Source: Mxb001 sp044360385 | GTDB lineage: Bacteria > Actinomycetota > Actinomycetes > S36-B12 | Direction of reading: 5' to 3' | Length of the DNA stretch: 28,038 nucleotides | Assembly: GCA_044360385.1 (NCBI GenBank) | Contig: JBIKKK010000007.1 | Location: 1-28,038, forward strand | In this document: positions 8,894 to 18,891 of the stretch, in pieces | Layout: every line of letters starts with the position of its first letter | How positions within the stretch are numbered: the first letter of the stretch is position 1 | Program-made: the position numbers and the translations under genes | Notes under the pieces: generated by a model | Databases searched by the model: none | Seen by the model: the letters and a program-made list of their open reading frames with translations, nothing else | What the model was told of the DNA's origin: nothing

Positions 8894-9661
8894 TCATCCC
8901 AGGAGCAGAAATGCTGCCCCTGGCAGGTTGTTGACCGCGTGCGCCACGATGGGCGCCCCGAGGCTGCGGGTCCGCCACCTCAGGACCCCGAGCACGAGGC
9001 CGCTGGCCAGGAGGATGGGGGCGCGCACCGGCTCGAGGTGGAAGAGACTGAAGGCGACCGTCGTGATCGCGATCACCCAGGCGGCGTTGAGCCCAAGCTT
9101 GGCCAGGGCGTTGTACGCCATGCCGCGGAAGGCTATCTCTTCCGCAATGGGCGCGCCGATCGCCACACACAGGGCGAATGCCACCACGGCGAGCAGGGGC
9201 CCCTCAGTGCGCAACTCCTCGCCGACCTCACCGGCTGCGGACGTGAACTCCCCGAAGATGGCCTGGAGAATGAGGGCGATGGTGCCGCCGGCCACGAGCG
9301 CCGCGATGCCCCCGATGACGCCCCAGCCCGCGTCGCGCCAGGTGAGGCGCAGGCCCAGGTCGATGCGTGGGCCGTTGCCCTGGAAGGAAGTGGTGAGCAA
9401 GGGCCAGCCGGCGAGTGCGATCCAGGGGAGCGTGGTGCCGAGGAGCAGCAGCCATACCAGGGGCAGGCCTAGGGCCTCACCGCCTAGGGCGACGGCCACC
9501 GAGATGATGACGAATCCGAGAAGGGGGATGATCGCGTCAGGGATGCCCCAGCGAGGGGCCACGAGGATACGACCCCGGGCAAGCGCGATATCGACCGTGA
9601 TGGGACAGCCGGGGTAGTCCGCGGGAGTGCGAGAGCGCAGGACCGGAGACTGCGACATCAT
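8894..9661 (-). CDS. CPBP family intramembrane glutamic endopeptidase-like protein
   Basis: A 255-residue polytopic membrane protein with about six to seven hydrophobic segments. The Abi/CPBP motifs are intact: motif 1 EEIAFRG (Glu174, Glu175, Arg179), motif 2 FSLFH (Phe204, His208) and motif 3 HAVNN (His241, Asn244/245), the residues of Rce1-type intramembrane proteases. It starts with tandem ATG codons (9661 and 9658); AGGA lies 4 or 7 nt upstream. Both the SD and the start codons sit in a perfect 16-bp stem-loop. A downstream GTG (residue 34) is a possible alternative start. It is 12 nt upstream of mtrA and 32 nt downstream of ahcY, in the place where other actinobacteria often carry tmk. 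Substrate unknown. Confidence 0.88.
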   Translation of the reverse strand: MMSQSPVLRSRTPADYPGCPITVDIALARGRILVAPRWGIPDAIIPLLGFVIISVAVALGGEALGLPLVWLLLLGTTLPWIALAGWPLLTTSFQGNGPRIDLGLRLTWRDAGWGVIGGIAALVAGGTIALILQAIFGEFTSAAGEVGEELRTEGPLLAVVAFALCVAIGAPIAEEIAFRGMAYNALAKLGLNAAWVIAITTVAFSLFHLEPVRAPILLASGLVLGVLRWRTRSLGAPIVAHAVNNLPGAAFLLLG

Positions 9662-9676
9662 CCGGTCCTGCGCTCT
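9632..9676 (-). promoter_or_regulatory. Perfect 16-bp stem-loop enclosing the CPBP ribosome-binding site and start codons
   Basis: Bases 9632-9647 (AGAGCGCAGGACCGGA) and 9661-9676 are exact reverse complements, separated by a 13-nt loop. Read on the minus strand, the 5' arm carries AGGA and the first base of the start codon, the loop begins with the rest of ATGATG, and the 3' arm lies in codons 5-10 of the CPBP gene. The hairpin would therefore pair the SD with coding sequence. Because it starts 18 nt past the ahcY stop it could instead be an ahcY terminator or processing signal, but no U-run follows on the minus strand. Confidence 0.7.
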
Positions 9677-9693
9677 GTGTGCATGCTTGTCGA

Positions 9694-11142
9694 TCAGTAG
9701 CGGTAGTGCTCGGGCTTGTACGGCCCGGCGACATCCACGCCCATGTACTCGGCCTGGTCCTTGGAGAGCTCGGTCAGGTGCACGCCGAGGGCGTCCAGGT
9801 GCAGGCGCGCGACCTTCTCGTCGAGGTGCTTGGGGAGGGTGAAGACCCCAATGGGGTACTCCTCAGGGCGCGTGAAGATCTCGAGTTGGGCGAGAACCTG
9901 GTTGGTGAAGGAATTCGACATGACGAAGGACGGATGACCTGTCGCGTTGCCGAGGTTGAGCAGACGCCCCTCGGACAGCACGATGATCGAGTGGCCGTCA
10001 GGGAATGCCCACTCGTCGACCTGGGGCTTGATGGTGCGACGTTCGATACCGGGCACGCGAGCCAGGCCGGTCATGTCGATCTCGTTGTCGAAGTGCCCGA
10101 TGTTGCCGACGATCGCCTGATGCTTCATGTGTGCCATGTGGTCGGCGGTGAGGACGTCCTTGCACCCGGTCGCGGTGATGAAGATGTCCGCGCTGTCGAG
10201 GACGTCCTCGATGGTCGCGACCTGGTAACCGTCCATGGCGGCCTGCAGTGCGCAGATGGGATCGACCTCGGTGACGATCACGCGCGCACCTTGGCCACGT
10301 AGCGAGTCAGCGCTGCCCTTGCCGACGTCGCCGTAGCCGCAGATCACGGCCACCTTGCCGCCGATGAGCACGTCGGTGGCCCTGTTGATCCCGTCCACGA
10401 GCGAGTGTCGGCATCCGTACTTGTTGTCGAACTTCGACTTGGTGACGGAGTCGTTGACATTGATCGCCGGGAAGAGCAGGCGACCTTCCTTGTGCATCTC
10501 GTAGAGGCGGTGCACGCCGGTGGTGGTCTCCTCGGTGACCCCGCGGATGCCCTCGCCAATGCGCGTCCACCGCTGCGGGTCCTCGGTGAGTGAGCGCCGC
10601 AGCACCTCGAGGATGACGGCGTACTCCTCGGAGTCGGTCGGATCGGTGCTCGGGACCACTCCGGCAGCCTCGAACTCGGTGCCCTTGTGGACGAGCAGCG
10701 TGGCGTCGCCACCGTCGTCAAGGATCATGTTGGGGCCGGCGCCGTCGGGCCACAAGAGCACCCTCTCGGTGCACCACCAGTACTCATCCAGCGTCTCGCC
10801 CTTCCAGGCGTAGACGGGGACCCCGCGCGGATCCTCGGGCGTGCCGTCGGGTCCGACAACAACGGCTGCGGCCGCGTGGTCCTGGGTCGAGAAGATGTTG
10901 CAGGAGGCCCAGCGCACCTCTGCGCCGAGCGCCACAAGGGTCTCGATCAGGACCGCCGTCTGCACGGTCATGTGGAGGGAGCCGGTGATGCGAGCACCCT
11001 TGAGCGGCTGACGCGCGCCGAACTCCTCGCGCATGGCCATGAGGCCGGGCATCTCGTGCTCGGCGAGCCGGATCTCATCGCGGCCGAAGGCGGCGAGGGA
11101 GAGATCGGCGACCTTGTAGTCGGGGGCTTGGGAAACAGACAT
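9694..11142 (-). CDS. ahcY: Adenosylhomocysteinase (S-adenosyl-L-homocysteine hydrolase)
   Basis: A 482-residue NAD-dependent enzyme that splits S-adenosylhomocysteine into adenosine and homocysteine, closing the methylation cycle. Visible blocks: GSLHMTVQTAVLIETLVALG, WASCNIFSTQDHAAAA, the substrate/catalytic block FPAINVNDSVTKSKFDN, the NAD-binding GYGDVGKGSA, and the C-terminal LDEKVARLHLDALG...YKPEHYRY tail that reaches into the neighbouring active site. Length is standard for the longer bacterial form. ATG 11142 is preceded on the minus strand by GAGGTG 8 nt away; the longer open frame to 11391 overlaps the comF region and lacks family similarity. ahcY next to mtrA-mtrB is the common actinobacterial order. 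Confidence 0.97.
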   Translation of the reverse strand: MSVSQAPDYKVADLSLAAFGRDEIRLAEHEMPGLMAMREEFGARQPLKGARITGSLHMTVQTAVLIETLVALGAEVRWASCNIFSTQDHAAAAVVVGPDGTPEDPRGVPVYAWKGETLDEYWWCTERVLLWPDGAGPNMILDDGGDATLLVHKGTEFEAAGVVPSTDPTDSEEYAVILEVLRRSLTEDPQRWTRIGEGIRGVTEETTTGVHRLYEMHKEGRLLFPAINVNDSVTKSKFDNKYGCRHSLVDGINRATDVLIGGKVAVICGYGDVGKGSADSLRGQGARVIVTEVDPICALQAAMDGYQVATIEDVLDSADIFITATGCKDVLTADHMAHMKHQAIVGNIGHFDNEIDMTGLARVPGIERRTIKPQVDEWAFPDGHSIIVLSEGRLLNLGNATGHPSFVMSNSFTNQVLAQLEIFTRPEEYPIGVFTLPKHLDEKVARLHLDALGVHLTELSKDQAEYMGVDVAGPYKPEHYRY

Positions 11143-11221
11143 GGAAGTGCACCTCGAAAAAGTGGAGTGGCCGGCGGACGGCACGAGGCTTCGATGGTCC
11201 GGCGGGCGTGGGGACAGACTA
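11143..11221 (-). promoter_or_regulatory. Probable ahcY promoter and ~65-nt leader
   Basis: On the minus strand TAGTCT (11221-11216) is a plausible -10 element, giving a leader of about 65 nt to ATG 11142. The leader holds an imperfect hairpin (GGAC pairing with GTCC, extended by C-G, a 1x1 mismatch and three more pairs) around 11171-11206, a T5 run, and the SD GAGGTG 8 nt before the ATG. I could not fit it to the SAH riboswitch consensus. No convincing -35 is seen. Confidence 0.4.
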
Positions 11222-11323
11222 CTCCTCCTTCCGGGGTTTGCGCACAGGCGCGGTCCGCGCCCCTCATCCACGAGCCTCCGGAGGGCCGGGCGCTGGCTCG
11301 GCATCCCGTGGCCCACTGGGGGG

Positions 11324-12070
11324 ATGGGATTCACACGCGACTCAGGACTCGCACGCGTCCGCTGGGCCCCTGTGGCACGCCTCGTCGGCACCGCCCTCGG
11401 AGATGTCGTCTCGCTCGGCGCGCCGGGGACGTGCGCGGGTTGCCAGCGTCCTGGGTCGGCAGTGTGTGCGCCCTGCGAGGCGTATCTCCTCGGTCCCGCG
11501 CGCCCGCATGCTCCTGCGCCTACTCCGCATGGGTGGATGCCGACGTACGTGGCATTGGACTACGAAGGCCTCACGCGCGCGATCATCACCGCGTGGAAGG
11601 AGCGCGGGCGCCGCGATGTGGCCGTGCACCTGGCGCACGCGCTCTCCGTCGCGATGCGTGCGGTCATCTCGGATGAGGATGCACGCGCTGAGCACAATGC
11701 CCCGCACCTGACCGTCGTACCCATTCCGTCATCCCCCGCCGCCCGCAGGCGTCGGGGTGAGGACGCATGGGACCGAGTAGTGCGGCTCGCGATCGCGGAG
11801 GTCTCCCGAGACTGCCGGATCGACGTCGCGCGCTGCCTGCACCTCACGCGGCAACCCCGCGATCAGGCCGGCCTGTCTGCGCAGGAGCGCAGGGCTAATC
11901 TCGCGGGGGCACTTGCCTGCAGGACTGCGCCGAGGACTCCCATCGTCCTCGTCGACGACATCGTGACGACCGGCGCCACGCTTGCAGAGGGTGCCCGAGC
12001 CCTGCGTGCGGCAGGGGGCGAGGTCCGGTGGGCTGCGGCGATGGCGGCTACCTTGCGCTCCATCGGGTAG
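11324..12070 (+). CDS. ComF-family phosphoribosyltransferase-like protein
   Basis: A 248-residue protein of the ComF/GntX family. An N-terminal zinc-finger-like cluster CAGCQRPGSAVCAPC (Cys37, 40, 48, 51) is followed by YEGLTRAIITAWKERGRRD, the PIP(S)SPAARRRRGED segment, and the PRPP-binding motif VLVDDIVTTGATL near residues 208-220. In naturally competent bacteria ComF supports DNA uptake; in actinobacteria the homologue sits beside lpqB and secA and its role is not defined. The start is uncertain: ATG 11324 has a G-rich stretch just upstream, and the frame is open further to 11141 but that part overlaps the ahcY leader and is unlike the family. Here it is separated from lpqB by the ahcY-lpqB block on the other strand. 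Confidence 0.85.
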   Translation: MGFTRDSGLARVRWAPVARLVGTALGDVVSLGAPGTCAGCQRPGSAVCAPCEAYLLGPARPHAPAPTPHGWMPTYVALDYEGLTRAIITAWKERGRRDVAVHLAHALSVAMRAVISDEDARAEHNAPHLTVVPIPSSPAARRRRGEDAWDRVVRLAIAEVSRDCRIDVARCLHLTRQPRDQAGLSAQERRANLAGALACRTAPRTPIVLVDDIVTTGATLAEGARALRAAGGEVRWAAAMAATLRSIG

Positions 12071-12092
12071 CCGGCTCCACCAGACTGGTGGG

Positions 12093-12740
12093 GTGCCTGC
12101 TTCACGCGAGACAGATCTCATCGCCGTTGTCGTCGCAGCGACGCCGGTAGTGCGCCGCGGCCTAGGAGCAATGCTGGTCGACGCCGGATGGGACGTCATC
12201 GAGGAGCCCGCGGGCACCAACATCCGACCGAGCGTCGTGGTGTGGGAACTCCCGGGTCTGGCCACGTCCGCGGACGTGACCCGCATGCGCGACACGTGGG
12301 GTGGTGTGCCCCTGCTGGTCGTCGTCGGGGCGGCCACGCCGGATCTCCTGGGTGGGCTTGTGTCCGCGGGCGCGCGCGGAGCCGTGGAGCGCGACGTCGA
12401 CGAGGCCGCACTCGTGCAGGCAGCCCGCGCGGTGGCGGAAGGCCGCACGGTGGTCAATGCGGGCGCGCGTGCTGACGGTGCGGGTGGCCGGCCGCCGGCT
12501 CTGACGCGACGCGAGGCCCAGGTGCTGTCGCTGCTCTGCTCCGGGAGCACCAACCGGGAGATCGCCGAGGCCCTCGTGATCAGCGACAACACGGTGAAGA
12601 ACCATGTGCGGCGTCTCTACGAGAAGCTCCAGGTGCGTTCTCGCACCGAGGCCGTGGTGCGCGCAGCTCGCTGGGGGTTGGTGCGCATCGACGGCGTGGG
12701 CTCGCTCTCAGGCACCTCTGCACCTGCCGGGACCGGCTAG
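12093..12740 (+). CDS. LuxR/NarL-type regulator with degenerate receiver domain
   Basis: A 215-residue protein with a receiver-like N-terminal domain (~8-122) and a LuxR helix-turn-helix (~137-195: LTRREAQVLSLLCSGSTNREIAE ... ISDNTVKNHVRRLYEKL). The receiver has lost the phosphorylation chemistry: the acidic pair is Ala15-Ala16 (AATPVVRRGL), the aspartate position in VVVWELPG is Val/Trp, and the conserved Lys is replaced in AVERD. It should therefore not be a classical phosphorylated regulator. Start GTG 12093 follows the comF stop by 22 nt; CAGACT lies 6 nt upstream. It sits between comF and secA where hpf is found in many actinobacteria. Target genes are unknown. Confidence 0.85.
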   Translation: MPASRETDLIAVVVAATPVVRRGLGAMLVDAGWDVIEEPAGTNIRPSVVVWELPGLATSADVTRMRDTWGGVPLLVVVGAATPDLLGGLVSAGARGAVERDVDEAALVQAARAVAEGRTVVNAGARADGAGGRPPALTRREAQVLSLLCSGSTNREIAEALVISDNTVKNHVRRLYEKLQVRSRTEAVVRAARWGLVRIDGVGSLSGTSAPAGTG

Positions 12741-12755
12741 GGGGATCGGACTGTC

Positions 12756-12761
12756 TAGGAT
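12756..12761 (+). promoter_or_regulatory. Putative -10 element of a leaderless secA promoter
   Basis: TAGGAT ends 6 nt before the secA start GTG at 12768, the spacing expected if transcription begins at the start codon. There is no good -35 hexamer 16-18 nt upstream. The same bases give only a weak AGGA as an alternative SD. Confidence 0.5.
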
Positions 12762-12767
12762 GACCTG

Positions 12768-15566
<2,799 letters not shown>

Positions 15567-15576
15567 GTCGCCTCCC

Positions 15577-16473
15577 ATGACCGAGTGGCTCGTGCCCGAT
15601 AGGCCTGTCTTCATAGGCGGCACGGGGCGCAGCGGCACCACGATCGCCGGCCGACTGCTAGGGCACCACCGCGATCTGCGAACCACGAACCCGCGCGAAC
15701 TGCGTTTCGTCGCGGCGGATGGGGGCGTGGCCGACGCATATGCGACCGCGACCGGGGTGCTGACCGGACGGCAGGCCACGACTCCGCGTGAGGTCGTCGA
15801 CCGTCTGTGGGCCCACTGGTACCGGCGCGTGAAGCCCTCCGGGGCGACGGGGGGTCTCTACCGCCGCCTCGATCCTGAGCCGATGAAAGGGGTGTGCCAG
15901 CGCTACGTCGACGACTTCGCCGCCGATCCGTTCGGAGCTTCGCGACATTTCGCGGAGACGATCGTGTCGGCCGGCGAGCCCGACGACGCTCCGAGGCGCT
16001 GGGTCGACACCACACCGGCCAACGCGCGCGTCGCGGACCGGGTCCTGGCGGTGTTCCCCGAGGGAACCGTCATCCACATGATGCGCGACGGGCGCGATGT
16101 GTCGGCGTCTTTCGTCTCCAAGCCCTTCGGACCGACCGACGTTTTCACCGGGCTCGACGTGTGGCGAGACCGCATGGTCGAGGCGTGGCGGGCAGAGCAG
16201 CGGTGCCCCGCTGAAAGGGTCCTGCGAGTCGACCTGCACGACCTCGCCGTGACCCGACGCGAGGAGACGCTCGCGGGCATCCTCGCCGCGATCGACGTCT
16301 CCGACGATGACGCGATGCGTCAGTGGTTCAACGACAACGTGCTCCCGCAGCAGGCCCATGTCGGACGGTGGCGCAGGGACTACGACGAGGCCACGGCCAA
16401 GCGCATCGATGATCGCTATGCACGCATCCTCGACGAGCTCGACTCGATGGGAGTCCCCTACCCGACGCCGTGA
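15577..16473 (+). CDS. Sulfotransferase-fold family protein
   Basis: A 298-residue protein starting MTEWLVPDRPVFIGGTGRSGTT. The P-loop-like GGTGRSGTT (14-22) matches the 5'-phosphosulfate-binding loop of PAPS-dependent sulfotransferases, and HMMRDGRDVSASF (168-179) matches the 3'-phosphate-binding block with its Arg and Ser. VDTTPAN at ~143 is the usual strand-loop in bacterial Sulfotransfer_3 proteins. Together these support a cytosolic sulfotransferase fold that would move sulfate from PAPS to an unknown acceptor; some relatives have lost activity. ATG 15577 is 10 nt after the secA stop. Its end overlaps the convergent membrane-protein gene by 16 nt. Acceptor and product cannot be told from sequence. 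Confidence 0.82.
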   Translation: MTEWLVPDRPVFIGGTGRSGTTIAGRLLGHHRDLRTTNPRELRFVAADGGVADAYATATGVLTGRQATTPREVVDRLWAHWYRRVKPSGATGGLYRRLDPEPMKGVCQRYVDDFAADPFGASRHFAETIVSAGEPDDAPRRWVDTTPANARVADRVLAVFPEGTVIHMMRDGRDVSASFVSKPFGPTDVFTGLDVWRDRMVEAWRAEQRCPAERVLRVDLHDLAVTRREETLAGILAAIDVSDDDAMRQWFNDNVLPQQAHVGRWRRDYDEATAKRIDDRYARILDELDSMGVPYPTP

Positions 16474-16856
16474 CGCGGCTTGCGAAGCAGCCACCATGCG
16501 AGTGTCGCCGCAATTGCGGAGGTGAGGCCACCGAGCAGTCCCCACCAGGTCGAGGCCAGCAAGAGCGCCAGCCCCGCGCCAACGATCGCGTAGCACAGGG
16601 CGACGATGCGCGCCGCGGTCCCGCGATGGGCAAGAGATGCGGGGCGGGTCAGCGCGAGGATCACGATGAAGGCGAGCGTGGCAATGGCGGCAATCGGACC
16701 GAAGAAGAACACCGCGGTCTGCAGTGTCGCGATCCCCGCGACCTCATCAGGAGTCGATGCGCCCGCGGAGAAGACCGCGAGCACCAGGCCGACGAGGGTG
16801 GCCGCGACTCCGAAGGCCGCGAGGCGCAGCAGTGCTACCCCGGCCTGGGCGCTCAT
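16458..16856 (-). CDS. Small hypothetical membrane protein, four TM segments
   Basis: A 132-residue protein with four hydrophobic stretches (roughly 8-30, 43-68, 84-103 and 106-125), short loops and a basic C-terminus (RKPRHGVG). I recognise no family. ATG 16856 overlaps the stop of the upstream gene (16853-16855) as ATGA, so it is probably co-translated with the 3-methyladenine-glycosylase-labelled gene. The 3' end overlaps the sulfotransferase-like gene tail to tail by 16 nt. The long alternative frames on the plus strand here are arginine-rich shadows. Confidence 0.72.
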   Translation of the reverse strand: MSAQAGVALLRLAAFGVAATLVGLVLAVFSAGASTPDEVAGIATLQTAVFFFGPIAAIATLAFIVILALTRPASLAHRGTAARIVALCYAIVGAGLALLLASTWWGLLGGLTSAIAATLAWWLLRKPRHGVG

Positions 16857-17731
16857 GCCGGGACACTCACGGCGAGCGCGGCCCGCAGGTCTTCAATGAC
16901 ACGCGCCCGCAGTCGCGCCCCGTGCTCGGCGAAGTCGCGCTGATACTCGACGTACTCTGCGCGCCCCTCGGGGCTCTCGATGGGGATCGGGGGGTAGCCC
17001 AGTTCGCGGAAGTCATAGGGAGATGCGCGCATATCGACAGCGCGCACCTCGCGTGCGAGCGCGAAGCAGTCCGCTGTGAGCTCGGAGCCGATGACAGGGT
17101 AGGAGCGGAAGCACCACTTGTAGAGGTCCATCGTGGCGTGCAGGCAGCCGGGCTGCTCATCATCGGGCTGACTGGATCGCGTGGGCTGGATGACGTTCAG
17201 CGGTCTCGCCTCCGCGGTGTAGAAGCGGAAGGCGTCGATGTGCGTGCAGCGCAGCGGGGCGGACTCGACAACCTCGGCGATCGCGTCAGGCGGCAGGCGG
17301 AGTGGCCAGGCGGAGTGGCGCACGGCGTCGGCGGGCAGGCGGTAGACCATGGCCCACTCGTGCCTGCCGAAGCACGCGTAGGCCGGCGGTCGCGATGCTG
17401 TCGCTTCCATCAAGCGCAGACAGGCACGCATCACCTCCGTCGGTAGCGCCTCGGGGTCCACCCGGGCGCCCTCGTCTTCGACCTGGTAGCCCCGGAGGTC
17501 ACCGAACTGCACCACGTCGCCGGTGAGGAGTACGCCAGCCCCGGGATGCCAGCGGGCGAGTTGTGCGGGACGCCACGAGTAGTAGTCGAAGAGGAAATCA
17601 TCGACAGGGTGTCGCTGACCCTGCCGGCGGCGCTCCAGGCGCGGAGTGATCCACGGATCGACGCGCGCGGCATGGACCGCCTGGCGTTCGCGCCAGGTGA
17701 CCTCGCTCATCGTCGTCTGGGTCATCGACAT
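16853..17731 (-). CDS. Protein of a family often labelled 3-methyladenine DNA glycosylase; function unproven
   Basis: A 292-residue protein with conserved blocks HPVDDFLFDYYSWRPAQL, FGRHEWAMVYR, RCTHIDAFRF, RPLNVIQPTRSSQPDDEQPG, CLHATMDLYKW and SELTADCFALAREVR. I recognise these as a widespread actinobacterial family commonly annotated as 3-methyladenine DNA glycosylase. I see neither the helix-hairpin-helix GPD motif of AlkA nor the TagI or AAG signatures, so the label should be treated as unverified. Several His, Cys and Asp residues in these blocks could form a metal or active site (inference). Three in-frame ATGs (17731, 17725, 17710) compete as starts. It lies 19 nt after the oxidoreductase gene and is coupled to the small membrane protein. 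Confidence 0.82.
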   Translation of the reverse strand: MSMTQTTMSEVTWRERQAVHAARVDPWITPRLERRRQGQRHPVDDFLFDYYSWRPAQLARWHPGAGVLLTGDVVQFGDLRGYQVEDEGARVDPEALPTEVMRACLRLMEATASRPPAYACFGRHEWAMVYRLPADAVRHSAWPLRLPPDAIAEVVESAPLRCTHIDAFRFYTAEARPLNVIQPTRSSQPDDEQPGCLHATMDLYKWCFRSYPVIGSELTADCFALAREVRAVDMRASPYDFRELGYPPIPIESPEGRAEYVEYQRDFAEHGARLRARVIEDLRAALAVSVPA

Positions 17732-17750
17732 CTCGGTCACTCGCGCACCC

Positions 17751-18884
17751 CTAGGTGACCGCGATGAGTCCCATATCGGCGCAGCCACGCTCGAGCGCAT
17801 CGAGGCCGAAGGCGTCGACAGGTCCGTGGGCACCGGGCGTGACCGCCCGCGTGGCCGCCATGGCTGCACCCCACGCGAGGAGTTCGGCCGTGAGGTCATA
17901 CGGCGAGGGGCCCTCAACACGCACCGTCGTGAGCGGGCGACCCACGGCATCGAAGGCTTCGGCCTGTACGACGGTGCGCGCGGCGGCACGACCTGCGGCG
18001 TCCGGGCCCTCGCCGGTCGTGCGTCCGAGCCGCTGACGCAGAGCACGCATCGCTCGCTCACCCGCGCCGGGGACGGCCGCGACCGCGCCGAGCGCGGTGC
18101 CGGCGTACGCCGCTGCAGGGGTCCAGCGACCGGCCCATCCCAGCCAGACCTCGATATCGGTGACGTCGGGGTCGGTGAGCGGGAGGGCGAGGTGCTCCGA
18201 CCCGGCCACGGGCAGGCCCTTCCAGGCGCGGCCGCGACCGAGATCGAACTCGCGCGTGCGCCCCCCGGTCGATCGCCGCTCGACCAGCGTGCCGCCCCGA
18301 CGGGCATAGCTGGGCGCGAGCAAGACGCCCGCCGCACTGGCGCGCGTGCCGGAACTGATGCCGAAGGCGCCCTCGATGAAGTAGCCGATGTCGAGTCGCG
18401 TGGCCGGCCGGCCGGCGCGTCTGCATCGACGCAGGGCCAGTGCACCCGCGAGGTTGCCCGGCACGTAGTCATATCCGAAGGCGGTGATGAGTCGTGCGCC
18501 ACTGGCTTGGGCGCGAGGGCCGAAGACCTCGAAGACACGCCGGATGAACGGCGGCTCACCCGTCGAGTCGAGGTACGCCGCACCGGCATCGATCGCAGCC
18601 TCGATGGCGGCATCGCCCCATTCGACAAAGGGCCCCACCGTCGACACCAGCACGTCGTCGGGGGACTCGATCAGGCGTCGTACCGAAGTGGGGTCACCGG
18701 CGTCCGCCACCGCGATGCCGGGCTCGGTCGAAGGTCGCGGCGCCAGGGGTGCGAGCCGATCGGCGAGTCGGACGACGGCGTCGTGGCGGCGCCCTGCGAG
18801 CACGGGGGCTAGGCCTGCGCGGACCATCGCCTCGGCGGTGAGGCGTCCGGTGTAGCCAGTGGCTCCGAGCAGGATGATGCGCAC
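17751..18884 (-). CDS. Saccharopine dehydrogenase-like / trans-acting enoyl reductase family oxidoreductase
   Basis: A 377-residue protein with an N-terminal Rossmann fold starting MRIILLGATGYTGRL (dinucleotide loop GATGYTG at 7-13) and LAGRRHDAV, then LVSTVGPFVEWGDAAIEAAIDAG and YLDSTGEPPFIRRVFE, which are hallmark segments of this NAD(P)-binding family. The middle part (FGYDYVPGNLAGALA, SSGTRASAAG) and the C-terminal block also match saccharopine-dehydrogenase-like proteins of actinobacteria; the substrate is unknown and lysine metabolism is not implied. I prefer GTG 18884 to GTG 18893 because it gives the canonical N-terminus and has TAGCGT 7 nt upstream. It is divergent from the aminotransferase gene with only a few dozen bases between the two starts. 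Confidence 0.85.
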   Translation of the reverse strand: MRIILLGATGYTGRLTAEAMVRAGLAPVLAGRRHDAVVRLADRLAPLAPRPSTEPGIAVADAGDPTSVRRLIESPDDVLVSTVGPFVEWGDAAIEAAIDAGAAYLDSTGEPPFIRRVFEVFGPRAQASGARLITAFGYDYVPGNLAGALALRRCRRAGRPATRLDIGYFIEGAFGISSGTRASAAGVLLAPSYARRGGTLVERRSTGGRTREFDLGRGRAWKGLPVAGSEHLALPLTDPDVTDIEVWLGWAGRWTPAAAYAGTALGAVAAVPGAGERAMRALRQRLGRTTGEGPDAAGRAAARTVVQAEAFDAVGRPLTTVRVEGPSPYDLTAELLAWGAAMAATRAVTPGAHGPVDAFGLDALERGCADMGLIAVT

Positions 18885-18891
18885 GGGTGCC

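Noticed and set aside
11143..11221. SAH riboswitch upstream of ahcY
   Set aside because: The conserved core and pseudoknot partner sequences could not be found; only an imperfect hairpin is present.
11143..11323. N-terminal extension of the ComF-like gene to 11141, or of ahcY to 11391
   Set aside because: Both extensions lack family similarity and would overlap each other's 5' regions; the region is better read as the ahcY leader plus comF upstream DNA.
17732..18628. N-terminal extension of the glycosylase-labelled gene up to 18628
   Set aside because: The extra residues are Ser/Arg-rich shadow of the oxidoreductase gene, and similarity begins only after 17731.
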